A stretch of DNA of 64,000 nt, from assembly GCA_030427385.1 (NCBI GenBank), contig JAUHWR010000001.1:1364001-1428000 (forward strand). The letters run 5' to 3'. The notes below the pieces were generated by a model. It saw only the letters and a program-made list of their open reading frames with translations. It did not search any database and had not been told where the DNA came from. A program made the position numbers and the translations under genes. Positions 1-10,525 of the stretch are shown piece after piece. Source of the DNA: Alphaproteobacteria bacterium (GTDB lineage: Bacteria; Pseudomonadota; Alphaproteobacteria; Micavibrionales; Micavibrionaceae). How positions within the stretch are numbered: position 1 is the stretch's first letter; every line of letters begins with the position of its first letter.

Positions 1-154
1 GCTTTGAAATGCCATAAAGCGTATCGCCCTCAGAGACTGTGTGTACGCCGGAGCTGCCCGCACCCGCACTTGCGCCATAAGTTGAGAGCGGCGCAGGTGA
101 TTGGGAGCACCCCGCACAAAGCAATAATAATAGAACAATCAAAAAACGCGCCAT
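1..154 (-). CDS. LysM-containing lipoprotein, NlpD-like (partial, continues beyond window start)
   Basis: Manual translation of the minus strand: MARFLIVLLLLLCAGCSQSPAPLSTYGASAGAGSSGVHTVSEGDTLYGISK; lipobox (LCAGC) followed by the start of a LysM motif; next to pcm as in many proteobacteria. Confidence 0.75.
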   Translation of the reverse strand, partial: MARFLIVLLLLLCAGCSQSPAPLSTYGASAGAGSSGVHTVSEGDTLYGISK

Positions 155-250
155 GAAAATTTTCAGATCCTGAAATTACAATGAATAATTAAGCCCCAAT
201 AACAGACCATAAGAATAGCCTACACAATATATATCAAACTGACAAAAAAT

Positions 251-922
251 CTATTCTTGTGAGCGCGCAATATCGGGCAGGAGCGGCACAAAACGCACCG
301 GACAAATATCAGAAATAGAGTACGTATCATCAGAAAGTTTATGGTATTTTTTTAAGACCTGATCATCCGTATTATCCCCCACCGGACAGACCATGATACC
401 GCCAACATCCAACTGATCCAATAATTCTTGTGGTGGCTTCCCGCGCGCGGCGGCGGTCACGATGATACGTTGGAAGGGAGCCTGCGAAATGCCATTAATT
501 ATGGGCCACCCCTTCATGCCATCAGCGCAAATGGCTGTAATATTGCGTAATTTTAAATCCTCAAAGATTGCCTGTGCATTTTGCAATAAAGGCTTATGAC
601 GCTCAATCGTATAAAGACGGCGACAAAGTTTAGATAAAATGGCGGCCTGATAGCCTGAACCGGTCCCTATTTCAAGCACTTTATCACGGTCACTGATCTG
701 CATTGCTTCGGTCATGGTTGCCACAACAAATGGCTGTGAGATTGTCTGACCACGCCCAATAGGAAGAGCGATATCCTCATAAGCCTGATCCAACATTTCT
801 TGCGGCACAAAAACATCCCTTGGAATGCGCTCCATTGCTTTTAAGACATTCATATCCGATACACCTTTGCGGCGTAAATCCATGATTAAGCGGATAATTT
901 TACTATTCTGGATTGTTTCCAT
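251..922 (-). CDS. pcm: Protein-L-isoaspartate O-methyltransferase
   Basis: Motifs PIGRGQTISQPFVVATMTEA and VLEIGTGSGYQAAIL typical of PCMT. Confidence 0.93.
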   Translation of the reverse strand: METIQNSKIIRLIMDLRRKGVSDMNVLKAMERIPRDVFVPQEMLDQAYEDIALPIGRGQTISQPFVVATMTEAMQISDRDKVLEIGTGSGYQAAILSKLCRRLYTIERHKPLLQNAQAIFEDLKLRNITAICADGMKGWPIINGISQAPFQRIIVTAAARGKPPQELLDQLDVGGIMVCPVGDNTDDQVLKKYHKLSDDTYSISDICPVRFVPLLPDIARSQE

Positions 923-957
923 GCGTTACGACTAGCTTACTTTTTTAATATAATGCG

Positions 958-1728
958 TCATAAGTCGCGTAAAGAAAAGGAATGTTGCATGTCCTTTTTA
1001 AAATTTTCGCGGCGATCAAAGACGAAATGATCAATATTTACGCTTCGATTATTTATATTGATAACATTAAAGCCATTTTCTTCGCCGCGTAAACGAGAAG
1101 AAAGTGCCGTAGACGCGCTTATATAAATAGTTTTATCAATTTGCGTCACACTGGCATTATGCACATGCCCTGTTAAAACAAGATCAACCCCGATCTGGTC
1201 AATGGTTTTAATGAATTTCTCTGCGCCATATACTTTGACGGGAATACTTGCCACATCGCTTGTATGTACAGGGTGATGTAAAACACATATTTTTACATGA
1301 TCCCCCGCACATAGATTGCGCGACATTTTTTGTATTTGTTTTTCTGAAACTGCTCCATTTGCCCAATTCCAATGTGGTAAAATCGGGCGGGCACTATTAA
1401 TCCCCTGAATAGCAATATTATCCAGTTGTAAAAACGGATCCAAATCTTTTGCGATAAACCGCTTATAACCCTTGAATGGATCTGTAAATCTTTCAAAAAG
1501 ATTATATCGGGAAATATCATGATTGCCTGGAACACAAAAGACAGGGACGTGCAATCGTGCCATAAAGCTTTGCGCACTTATATATTCCTCTTCAGAAGCG
1601 ATCTGCGTAAAATCGCCGCTTATGATGACCAGATTAGGCGATAATTTATCAATGATGGATGATAAACTGTTAACCAATGCATCTGTTTCTGTACCAAAGT
1701 GAAGGTCTGATAGGTGTAATATCTTCAT
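958..1728 (-). CDS. Metallophosphoesterase
   Basis: MKILHLSDLHFG...ISGDFTQ...PGNHD...LTGHVH metallophosphatase motifs. Confidence 0.9.
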   Translation of the reverse strand: MKILHLSDLHFGTETDALVNSLSSIIDKLSPNLVIISGDFTQIASEEEYISAQSFMARLHVPVFCVPGNHDISRYNLFERFTDPFKGYKRFIAKDLDPFLQLDNIAIQGINSARPILPHWNWANGAVSEKQIQKMSRNLCAGDHVKICVLHHPVHTSDVASIPVKVYGAEKFIKTIDQIGVDLVLTGHVHNASVTQIDKTIYISASTALSSRLRGEENGFNVININNRSVNIDHFVFDRRENFKKDMQHSFSLRDL

Positions 1729-1746
1729 AATATAAAGTTATTATGT

Positions 1747-2655
1747 TTAGGCGTTACAGGGAACCAGTAATGGTAAACTTTTTGGCTCAATTTCAAATAT
1801 GACAGGCAGCTCCAATTTGTGATACTCGCCGTCTAACAATATATCCATGTGAGATTTGTTTGTATTTATCTCAATCTTTTTTGTCGCAAGCATGTTCAAA
1901 CCCTGCTGTTTATCCCATACTCCCGCTAACAAGGATGCCAATAATCTTAAACCTTCTACGTATCCTTGCGGATTAATCATGTAAATGCCCATTTGGCCAT
2001 CTTCTAATGATTTTGTCTGCAGGGGCGAGCCTATATGGACATGTTCGTCATAAAGATTATTTGATATGACACCGGCGCTTATCTCAACGAAACCTTCCGT
2101 GCCGTCATGACGAATACTGTAAATCTCCTTTTCATCATCATCGCTGATCTTATCAATAATGCGCCCGGCAAAAGACGCCCATTTAGATAGCGTTTCCGCC
2201 TCTCTGATAGCTTCACGTTCTTCAGCAAGTGCAATTGGCAACCCAAACATAGCGCCGCAAAGGAAGAAATCATCATTCACTTTTACAATATCTATCGTTT
2301 TAACCTTGCTTTTTTTATAATCCGATGCCGCCTGAGCCGGGTCTAAATTCATTCCGAGATTTCTAGCGACACTATTCATTGTCCCAAGCGGTAAAATGCC
2401 AAAAGGCTTTTGGTGTTTTTTAAATATTTTTGCTGCCGTTAAAATCGTACCATCGCCGCCGCCAATAATAATATTTGTATCAAAATCACTCTTAGCATAA
2501 CGCTGAAGCTCATCCAGAAACGCATCAGGCTCTAAAAAAATGAGGCTATCAAGTTTATTTATGAGAGCCTGCTTTAAATCAGCCTCTAACTTTTCACGGC
2601 CATATTTAATTACGCCGCCGGAAAGCTCATTTATCAAAACTGTAAAATTTGTCAT
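1747..2655 (-). CDS. Diacylglycerol/lipid kinase family protein
   Basis: GGDGTILTAAKI...PFGILPLGTMNSVARNLG DAGK catalytic motifs. Confidence 0.9.
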   Translation of the reverse strand: MTNFTVLINELSGGVIKYGREKLEADLKQALINKLDSLIFLEPDAFLDELQRYAKSDFDTNIIIGGGDGTILTAAKIFKKHQKPFGILPLGTMNSVARNLGMNLDPAQAASDYKKSKVKTIDIVKVNDDFFLCGAMFGLPIALAEEREAIREAETLSKWASFAGRIIDKISDDDEKEIYSIRHDGTEGFVEISAGVISNNLYDEHVHIGSPLQTKSLEDGQMGIYMINPQGYVEGLRLLASLLAGVWDKQQGLNMLATKKIEINTNKSHMDILLDGEYHKLELPVIFEIEPKSLPLLVPCNA

Positions 2656-2693
2656 GCATTACAAATGTTCGAAGTAAATAGTTAGTTCACTAT

Positions 2694-3974
2694 CTAGCAG
2701 GATAGTATTTTTTCCAACCCGCCCATATACGACTTCAAGACCTCAGGAACAAAAACCCCACCATCAGCCGGATCATAATAATTTTCCATGACCGCCACCA
2801 GAGCGCGACCAATCGCAAGCCCTGAACCATTTAAAGTGTGAACAAATTTTGTATCCTTCTCCCCTTTGGCGCGGCAACGTGCATTCATGCGGCGGGCTTG
2901 AAAATCCCAGCAATTTGAACAACTTGAAATTTCACGATAAGTTTCCTGTGACGGCACCCATACCTCAAGGTCGTAGGTTTTTGACGCACCGAAACCTGTA
3001 TCACCGGCGCATAGGACGATTGTCCTAAATGGTAATTCCAGTTTTTTCAGTAGATTTTCAGCGCATCCTGTCATGCGCTCATGCTCTTCGATTGATTTAT
3101 CCGGCGTTGTAACGCTGACCATTTCAACCTTATAGAATTGATGCTGGCGAATCATGCCGCGTGTATCCTTACCTGCGCTCCCGGCCTCTTTGCGAAAACA
3201 TGGTGTAAAGGCCGTATAACGACGCGGCAGGTCTTCTTCGTCGATTATTTCTTCTGCAACAATATTGGTTAAGGATACTTCTGAAGTTGGGATCAGCCAA
3301 TGATCCGTATCTGAAGATTTAAATAAGTCATCCGCAAATTTAGGAAGTTGATTAGTACCATATAACGCATCTGATTTTACCAATAACGGAGGAGAAACCT
3401 CAGTCAGGCCATGCTCGCTTGTATGGGTATCAAGGAAGAACTGCGCCAAAGCGCGTTCCATACGTGCCAAACCTGCATTTAAAATTACAAAACGGGAGCC
3501 GGACATTTTCGCGGCATTGGCAAAATCCATCATGCCTAATGCCTCACCGATATCGACATGATCTTTTGGAATAGAGTTCAAAGATTTTGGCGTACCGTAT
3601 TTACGAATCTCCACATTATGGTCTTCATCCGGCCCGTCCGGCACGTCTTCTGCCAGAATATTTGGTATTCCTGATAACTTTGTTTTAACTGCCTCATCCG
3701 CAATTTTTTGTTGTTCCTCTAACTTTGCAATTTTATCTTTCAGGCTGGAAACCTCTGCCATGATCGCATCGGCATCACCGCCGGCTGATTTGATTTTGCC
3801 AATCTCTTTAGACTTTTCATTCCGCGCCGCTAATAATTCTTGTAATTCAGTTTGTAAGCCGCGGTTAGCCTCATCAAGCGCTAGTATTTCTGACGATTGC
3901 GCCGACAATCCGCGCCGCGCCCAATTTTTATCAAATTGTTCGGGGTTTTTACGAATGGCGCGCAGATCAAACAT
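2694..3974 (-). CDS. serS: Seryl-tRNA synthetase
   Basis: [16 protein letters not shown]-terminus; class II motifs [25 protein letters not shown]. Confidence 0.96.
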   Translation of the reverse strand: MFDLRAIRKNPEQFDKNWARRGLSAQSSEILALDEANRGLQTELQELLAARNEKSKEIGKIKSAGGDADAIMAEVSSLKDKIAKLEEQQKIADEAVKTKLSGIPNILAEDVPDGPDEDHNVEIRKYGTPKSLNSIPKDHVDIGEALGMMDFANAAKMSGSRFVILNAGLARMERALAQFFLDTHTSEHGLTEVSPPLLVKSDALYGTNQLPKFADDLFKSSDTDHWLIPTSEVSLTNIVAEEIIDEEDLPRRYTAFTPCFRKEAGSAGKDTRGMIRQHQFYKVEMVSVTTPDKSIEEHERMTGCAENLLKKLELPFRTIVLCAGDTGFGASKTYDLEVWVPSQETYREISSCSNCWDFQARRMNARCRAKGEKDTKFVHTLNGSGLAIGRALVAVMENYYDPADGGVFVPEVLKSYMGGLEKILSC

Positions 3975-4253
3975 GTCATAACTTTCTTTTTATTTTGTAA
4001 TTTTCATGTATAAACCAAACAAAAATAAAGGTCTACAGAGAGAGTTTGTCTAATGAGCTTATTACCAATAATATTAGTGACGGCGGATCAAACTGATATA
4101 ACGAAAAGATAATACCGAGTTCCTTGTGATCGATGCTCTGGTATATGCATATAAGAAGCTCACGCCGCGTGCTCTAAAGAGCACTCAAACCTTAATATGT
4201 CATATTGAAAATTATCTCTGTGCAGGTATGTTAAATGTGTTAAGAGAAATAGA

Positions 4254-5171
4254 ATGTCCAAAATAAAGGGACAATGCGACTATCCTATGTTTAGAGATCA
4301 CAATATAAATATTCACAAACAAGACAATGTCTTTACACTATTTTCTCCGCAAAATGCTTTGCCGCTGCTAATTGACAGCCCCCATAGCGGGCGTCGATAT
4401 CCTGCTGATTTCAATTATGCCTGCGATCAAGGTATCTTACAACAAACCGAAGATAACCATTTAGATATATTGCTTGAAAACGCAGTAAATTACGGCGCAA
4501 CCTTTCTTCAATGTGAATTTCCACGTTGTTACATTGATGTCAACCGTGCAGAGGACGATATAGACGCTGCTTTGATGGCACAGTCAGATGAGAAATATGA
4601 TCTTAACCCGACATCGCGCTCCAATGCAGGTTACGGTTTGGTTCGTCGATTGGTGCGCCCTGGGCTCCCCCTTTATAATCGCTTATTGTCTTATGATGAA
4701 ATACAACATCGATTGCAGCATTATTATTTAAGCTATCACAATATCTTGCAGCAAAAACTTGATGAATTACATTATAATTTTGGACAGGTATGGTACCTCA
4801 ATATGCACTCTATGCCTGCAAGCTCGGCGCATAGTGAAGATGGGCATCCGGTTGATTTTGTTCTGGGTGATCGTCATGGCACAACCTGTCGGCGTGATTT
4901 CTTAATTGAAATAAAAAACTTTTTAGAACAAGCCGGCTATCGTGTTTCAATTAATGATCCCTATAAGGGCGTCGAGCTTATCCGCCGTCACGGACGCCCA
5001 GAAAGCGCAAAACATGCCTTACAATTTGAGATCAATAAAAACCTTTATTGGAATGAAATCACACAAGAATTCCTGCCTTCTTTCAGTCGCCTGCAAAATT
5101 TGTTAAATAATATGATCGAACATATTTCTACTTATATTGAAAAAGAACTTGTGCTTAAGGCGGCAGACTGA
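4254..5171 (+). CDS. N-formylglutamate amidohydrolase family protein
   Basis: LLIDSPHSGRRYP...CYIDVNRAEDDID...LNMHSMPA family motifs. Confidence 0.85.
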   Translation: MSKIKGQCDYPMFRDHNINIHKQDNVFTLFSPQNALPLLIDSPHSGRRYPADFNYACDQGILQQTEDNHLDILLENAVNYGATFLQCEFPRCYIDVNRAEDDIDAALMAQSDEKYDLNPTSRSNAGYGLVRRLVRPGLPLYNRLLSYDEIQHRLQHYYLSYHNILQQKLDELHYNFGQVWYLNMHSMPASSAHSEDGHPVDFVLGDRHGTTCRRDFLIEIKNFLEQAGYRVSINDPYKGVELIRRHGRPESAKHALQFEINKNLYWNEITQEFLPSFSRLQNLLNNMIEHISTYIEKELVLKAAD

Positions 5172-5189
5172 GTATAGACTATAGGTCAG

Positions 5190-6122
5190 ATGATTATAGA
5201 AGAACATCCCGCCTATTATTACATACGTCCCGACGTTATTTCTGCGCCGATCCTGTTCGAAAGCCCGCACGATTTTCCAAAATTACCAACTGCCTTCCAG
5301 CAGGCTTGTGATGATGTTCACCTTGGACGCCAAGTCGACTACCATATCGGTGATTTATTTTCTTTTGTCCTAAAAATGGGCATGCCGCTTCTACGCTCTC
5401 GCATTCATAGAGGCGCAATGATTGACTTTAATCGCGGCCTTGGCTCTGTTCACCCGAATTTTATACGCGGCGAGTTGACGAAACTAAACCCGAATCCTGA
5501 TAGCAAGTACGCCCAAATGGGCTTAGGGCTGGTGCGAACACACGCCTATTTTGGCAATGAAAACATTCGTATAAGACCAGACAATCCAACAGAAAAAGAG
5601 ATTTTAAATAAAATTTCTACTTATTGGCAGCCTTATCATCAGAAAATTCATGATGAAAGCACTGCGCTTCTTAATCATTTCGGGCGGCGCTTTCATATCT
5701 CCTGCCATTCTTTTCCGATGGAGTTTATGCAGGAAAAAGAAGATCTTTTGCACGCCGATGTTATTATCGGAACGCGCAAAGGTAAAACGGCCAGCCCGGA
5801 ATTTACCGCCTATGTAGCACAAGCTTTTCGTGATGAAGGTATGAGCGTTATTGTTGATGAAGTTTTAAGCGGCGCGGAATGCGTACGCCAACATGGGCAT
5901 CCTGAATTCGGGCTGGAAAGCCTGCAACTTGAAATGACCCGTGAAAATATGATGTGCAATTATACATTTGAAAAAAATGAGTCCTATAACAAAACACAGA
6001 TTGCCCTGATGCACGTTGTTGAAAAAATCAAGAGCTATGCACTGTCTCAAACACATCTGTCCACGTTGTCATCAGCGCACGATCCAAATCTGACATCGCA
6101 ATATCTCGTCCCAGCTCTTTAA
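5190..6122 (+). CDS. N-formylglutamate amidohydrolase family protein (second tandem paralog)
   Basis: [13 protein letters not shown]...[10 protein letters not shown]...[10 protein letters not shown]; 3' end overlaps lipB on the opposite strand. Confidence 0.8.
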   Translation: MIIEEHPAYYYIRPDVISAPILFESPHDFPKLPTAFQQACDDVHLGRQVDYHIGDLFSFVLKMGMPLLRSRIHRGAMIDFNRGLGSVHPNFIRGELTKLNPNPDSKYAQMGLGLVRTHAYFGNENIRIRPDNPTEKEILNKISTYWQPYHQKIHDESTALLNHFGRRFHISCHSFPMEFMQEKEDLLHADVIIGTRKGKTASPEFTAYVAQAFRDEGMSVIVDEVLSGAECVRQHGHPEFGLESLQLEMTRENMMCNYTFEKNESYNKTQIALMHVVEKIKSYALSQTHLSTLSSAHDPNLTSQYLVPAL

Positions 6123-6669
6123 CTATTGATGTTACCCCGTAATCGGAAATACCGCAGGGTACGATCCCCTCGAAATGTGACAAATCCGGATCTAGATTAA
6201 TTGAAATCCCATGATACGTGGCCCAATGACGAATACGCACCCCAATGGCAGCTATTTTACGCTCTTCTCCATCCGCGCCCTTTACCCAAATACCTATGCG
6301 TCCCGCTCGGCGCTCTCCGCGAATTGAAAACTTCGACAAGGTTTGAATAATCCATTCCTCTAATTGCCAAACATATTTTTTAATATCAGGTTCCTTCTGC
6401 CTTTGCTTTAGATCTAGCATGATATAGGCGACGCGCTGCCCCGGGCCGTGATACGTATATTCCCCGCCGCGCCCAGTCTCGAACACCGGAAACTGAGGGT
6501 TACGCAAATCCTTTACTTTCGCACTGGTTCCGGCCGTATATAACGGGGGATGCACGACAAACCATACACATTCTTGCGCCTCGTCATTACGAATCGCCGC
6601 AACGCGCTTTTCCATGAAAGACACGGCGTCTTCATAATCTACCAACCCATGTGTTTCTTTAAATTCCAT
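6028..6669 (-). CDS. lipB: Octanoyltransferase (lipoyl(octanoyl) transferase)
   Basis: [84 protein letters not shown]; start moved to MEFKETHG from the longer ORF. Confidence 0.94.
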   Translation of the reverse strand: MEFKETHGLVDYEDAVSFMEKRVAAIRNDEAQECVWFVVHPPLYTAGTSAKVKDLRNPQFPVFETGRGGEYTYHGPGQRVAYIMLDLKQRQKEPDIKKYVWQLEEWIIQTLSKFSIRGERRAGRIGIWVKGADGEERKIAAIGVRIRHWATYHGISINLDPDLSHFEGIVPCGISDYGVTSIVKELGRDIAMSDLDRALMTTWTDVFETVHSS

Positions 6670-6732
6670 ATACTTTCCAAATCGCCTTTCAAAAATTTGC
6701 CATTTATAGTACAAAATTGCTATCATTTAATT

Positions 6733-7134
6733 ATGGGATATGGAAATAGAAGTGGTGGGGATGATATCGAGATTTTGGGGAAAATTTCTAAAATCATGCC
6801 CTCTCCCAGCGGCGGAAAAAGATTAGAAGTTGAAGCGACATTCAAACCTAAAATAGAAGTAGAGCAAACTCACTTGCCTGCATTCTTGCAACGTTCCTCT
6901 TCTCACAAAAACTCTGATCAACCTCAAAAAATTAATATTGACATGAATAGCGCAGAAGCAGGCAAGTTAAAAGAAAATGACGAAATCCGTGCTCGCATTC
7001 AAGAAAAATATAAAAGCAACCGCTTTGGCGGCGGACGAAGTGGATTTAGCAATATTTACACGCATATTGAAACCTTGCAAAGCTCCCCCGGCTCCACAAA
7101 AGGCGGTGGGCCATGGAATCGATTTAAATCTTAA
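6733..7134 (+). CDS. Hypothetical protein
   Basis: ORF from ATG 6733 (MGYGNRSGGDDIEILGK); the upstream part of the listed ORF (6550-6732) is antisense to lipB. Confidence 0.55.
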   Translation: MGYGNRSGGDDIEILGKISKIMPSPSGGKRLEVEATFKPKIEVEQTHLPAFLQRSSSHKNSDQPQKINIDMNSAEAGKLKENDEIRARIQEKYKSNRFGGGRSGFSNIYTHIETLQSSPGSTKGGGPWNRFKS

Positions 7135-7197
7135 CACCTCATTTCCACACTTGAATTATTTCATACGGTCTGTTATTGAGATACCATCCTCAAATAT

Positions 7198-7285
7198 GCG
7201 ACCGTGGCGGAATTGGTAGACGCGCAGCGTTGAGGTCGCTGTGGGAGATAATCCCGTGAAGGTTCAAGTCCTTTCGGTCGCACCA
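7198..7285 (+). tRNA. tRNA-Leu (anticodon GAG), CCA encoded
   Basis: Acceptor stem GCGACCG/CGGTCGC, anticodon arm CAGCG-TTGAGGT-CGCTG, long variable arm, GGTTCAAGTCC T-arm, 3' ACCA. Confidence 0.96.
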
Positions 7286-7343
7286 ATTAATTTAGGAAAT
7301 ATACATTTAGACCTTATATGTTAAGACATAAACGAAGATCATC

Positions 7344-8063
7344 ATGCGTAAAATCAAAAATGTTCTAAAATTTAAACTTTTACCTAAAAGAACCTATCTC
7401 GCCATAAGCGCTAATAAAAAATACAAGCGCGCCGTTAAAAAAGGTGAAATCGAATTACATTTACTGCCATTTTTAGTTAATCCAAATAAAATATCTATAG
7501 ATATTGGTGCAAATACAGGATTATACACGCATTTTCTTTCTAAAATTAGTCGTGAAGTCTATGCTTTTGAACCACATAAAATATTGGCCGGTTTTTTAGA
7601 AAAAGCCGCAGCTTCAAATGTGCGGGTAATTAATTGCGGTGTGTCAGATAGTTGCGGCATAAAAACTTTTTATACGCCTTTAATTAACGGCGAAAAATCG
7701 CTAAACATTGCCAGCATTGAAAAGGAAAATGTTGCAGAATTTGAGTATGTTGAAGATACATTAGAAACCAAAACCATAGACCATTTTAATCTTAAAGATG
7801 TAGGTTTTGTAAAAATTGATGTTGAAGGTCATGAGATGGAAGTTCTGAACGGCGCCGAAAAAACAATTAAAGCATGCCACCCAATCATGTTAATTGAAAT
7901 CCTTGATGCACCTCAATCACTGGATATACACCCTGTTATCCAATTAATGCAGACTTACAAATATCAAGTATTTGACTTACAAGACAATATTTTACGGATC
8001 ATCAATTTAAAGCAACCTTATACGGGCACTAATCGGAATTTTCTATTTCTCCCTCAATCGTAA
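7344..8063 (+). CDS. FkbM family methyltransferase
   Basis: ISIDIGANTGLYTHFLSK...VYAFEPH...VGFVKIDVEGHEMEVLNGAE. Confidence 0.9.
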   Translation: MRKIKNVLKFKLLPKRTYLAISANKKYKRAVKKGEIELHLLPFLVNPNKISIDIGANTGLYTHFLSKISREVYAFEPHKILAGFLEKAAASNVRVINCGVSDSCGIKTFYTPLINGEKSLNIASIEKENVAEFEYVEDTLETKTIDHFNLKDVGFVKIDVEGHEMEVLNGAEKTIKACHPIMLIEILDAPQSLDIHPVIQLMQTYKYQVFDLQDNILRIINLKQPYTGTNRNFLFLPQS

Positions 8064-8172
8064 CCATAACATCGTATATATACCGCATCGCAATACATCA
8101 TAGGGTTGTGAATTGCTGCGCCCTCTGTTACATCAGATTAAGACCTTATTCTAACAACTTTCATTGAGACAC

Positions 8173-10455
8173 ATGGCTAGCGAAACCCTAGAGCAGACCG
8201 CTCTGAATTATCATAAATTCCCAACGCCCGGGAAGATTTCTGTCAAAGTAACAACGCCAATGGCAACGCAACGAGATTTAGCGCTTGCTTACTCCCCCGG
8301 AGTGGCGGCTCCTTGTTTGGAAATTGAAAAAGACCCTTCAAAAGCGCTCGATTATACATCTCGCGGAAATATGGTTGCGGTAATCTCTAACGGGACGGCC
8401 GTATTGGGGCTTGGAAATATTGGCGCTTTAGCTTCAAAGCCAGTAATGGAGGGAAAATCAGCCCTGTTCAAAAAATTTGCGGATGTCGATTCGTTTGATT
8501 TGGAAGTTGCCGAGGAAGATCCGGATGCATTTATTGAATGTGTCGCCCGTCTTGAGCCATCATTCGGCGGGATTAATCTGGAAGATATTAAAGCGCCGGA
8601 ATGCTTCTATATTGAGGAAAAGCTGCGCGAGCGCATGAATATTCCGGTATTCCATGATGATCAACATGGCACAGCGATTATTGTTACCGCGGCGCTAAAA
8701 AACTGGCTGCATTGGTCGGGGCGCGATATTAAAAAGGTAAAACTGGTCGCCAATGGCGCCGGCGCATCCGCAATTGCTTGCCTGAATTTGATCACACATG
8801 CCGGCGTCCCCAGAGAAAACATTATCGTTTGCGATCGTAAAGGCGTGATTTATAAAGGCCGTAATGAAGGTATGGATCCCTATAAAGAAGCATTTGCCAA
8901 TGATACGGATCGCCGCGACCTGACAGAGGCGCTGAAAGGGGCAGATATTTTTCTTGGCCTATCCGGCCCGAATATGCTGGATGAAGATATGGTTGCAAGC
9001 ATGGGCGATGCCCCGCTGATTATGGCTCTTGCGAACCCAACGCCGGAAATCTTGCCTGAACTGGCTAAAAAAGCAAAGCCCAATTGTGTGGTTTGCACCG
9101 GACGTTCCGATTACCCCAATCAAGTTAATAATGTTTTATGCTTTCCATTTATTTTCCGTGGTGCGTTGGATGTCGGCGCGACAAAGATTAATGAAGAAAT
9201 GAAACTGGCATGCGTTGAGGCCATTGCCGAATTGGCACGCCGTGAAGCCAGCCCCGAAGTTGCCTCTGTATATGCAGGCGAAGAACTTGAATTTGGACCG
9301 GATTATCTGATCCCGAAACCATTTGATCCACGATTGATCATAAAAGTGCCTATTGCCGTGGCAAAGGCCGCCATGGATAGCGGCGTTGCATCCCGCCCCA
9401 TTAAAGATTTCCATGCATATGAGCAACGCCTAACACAATACTTCTATAAAACCAACCAAGTCATGCAACCCATTTTTGAGCGCGCCCGTAGCGCCCAGAA
9501 GCGCATTGTTTACGCCGAAGGTGAGGAAGAAAAAGTCCTTCGCGCCATTCAAGTTGTTGTTGATGAAAAACTCGCGATTCCGCTCGTCATCGGTCGCCGT
9601 AAAGTCGTTGAAACGCGCATCAAAAAATTCCGCCTACGTTTAAAAATTGACGAAGATTTTGAACTGGTTGATCCTGAAAATGATAAACGCTACCGCGATT
9701 ATTGGGAAACATATCACCAAATTATGGAACGACGCGGTATCACTCCGGCGGTGGCGCGGACGATTATTCGCTCCAACACCACTATCATCGCTGCATTATT
9801 ACTTCATAAGGGCGAAGTTGATGGCTTGATCTGCGGCACTGTGGGGCAATATAAATATCATCTTAAAAACGTAATTGATATTATTGGCTTAAAAGAAGGC
9901 GTTGAAACCGCTGCTGCTCTGGGTATCCTCAGCACGGAAAAAGGCACCTTTTTTATTACGGACACACAAGTCACGCCAGAACCGACTATGGATCAAATCT
10001 GCCATACGACCTTAATGGCGGCGGAAGAAGTCAAACGATTTGGTATTATACCCAAAGTCGCCATGGTCTCTCACTCCAATTTCGGCGTCCATGAAGGTAG
10101 CGCCTGCAAAATGCGCCGTGCGGTGGAATGCCTGCATCAACTCTCACCGGATTTAGAAATTGATGGCGAGATGCATGCTGATTGCGCTCTGGATGAAAAT
10201 ATCCGTAAAGAAATCATGCCAAATACAACACTTCATGGACAAGCAAACTTATTGGTCATGCCCAATATCGAGGCGGCGAATATTTCCTTCAATATGTTGA
10301 AAGTTATGGCAGAAGGAATCAGCATTGGCCCCATTCTATTGGGGGTTTCTCGCCCTGCACATATTCTGACTTATGCGGCGACAGTACGTAGTATTGTAAA
10401 CATGACCGCGTTGACCTCTGTTAGCGCACAAGTATATGAGGCCGATTCAAAATAA
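8173..10455 (+). CDS. maeB: NADP-dependent malic enzyme, malic + phosphotransacetylase-like domains
   Basis: DLALAYSPGVAAPCLEI, VFHDDQHGTAII, C-terminal PTA-like half (RIVYAEGEEEKVLRA, DADCALD-type region). Confidence 0.95.
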   Translation: MASETLEQTALNYHKFPTPGKISVKVTTPMATQRDLALAYSPGVAAPCLEIEKDPSKALDYTSRGNMVAVISNGTAVLGLGNIGALASKPVMEGKSALFKKFADVDSFDLEVAEEDPDAFIECVARLEPSFGGINLEDIKAPECFYIEEKLRERMNIPVFHDDQHGTAIIVTAALKNWLHWSGRDIKKVKLVANGAGASAIACLNLITHAGVPRENIIVCDRKGVIYKGRNEGMDPYKEAFANDTDRRDLTEALKGADIFLGLSGPNMLDEDMVASMGDAPLIMALANPTPEILPELAKKAKPNCVVCTGRSDYPNQVNNVLCFPFIFRGALDVGATKINEEMKLACVEAIAELARREASPEVASVYAGEELEFGPDYLIPKPFDPRLIIKVPIAVAKAAMDSGVASRPIKDFHAYEQRLTQYFYKTNQVMQPIFERARSAQKRIVYAEGEEEKVLRAIQVVVDEKLAIPLVIGRRKVVETRIKKFRLRLKIDEDFELVDPENDKRYRDYWETYHQIMERRGITPAVARTIIRSNTTIIAALLLHKGEVDGLICGTVGQYKYHLKNVIDIIGLKEGVETAAALGILSTEKGTFFITDTQVTPEPTMDQICHTTLMAAEEVKRFGIIPKVAMVSHSNFGVHEGSACKMRRAVECLHQLSPDLEIDGEMHADCALDENIRKEIMPNTTLHGQANLLVMPNIEAANISFNMLKVMAEGISIGPILLGVSRPAHILTYAATVRSIVNMTALTSVSAQVYEADSK

Positions 10456-10525
10456 TCTCTTTTTAGGGGTTCACATATCTACTTGAGATCCTTATGTTCT
10501 TTTTGAACATAGGAGATAAATACAT

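Noticed and set aside
4000-4253. Possible small RNA or gene remnant between serS and the FGase gene
   Set aside because: No convincing ORF, hairpin or terminator could be read by eye
6550-6732. N-terminal extension of the 194-aa ORF
   Set aside because: Antisense to the lipB 5' region; a good ATG exists at 6733
7198-8063. Genomic island inserted at tRNA-Leu carrying the FkbM methyltransferase
   Set aside because: No integrase, no repeated tRNA 3' end downstream, and only one gene before the housekeeping maeB
8880-9829. ORFs overlapping maeB in other frames (8880-9098, 9136-9426, 9647-9829)
   Set aside because: Lie wholly within the conserved malic enzyme/PTA reading frame
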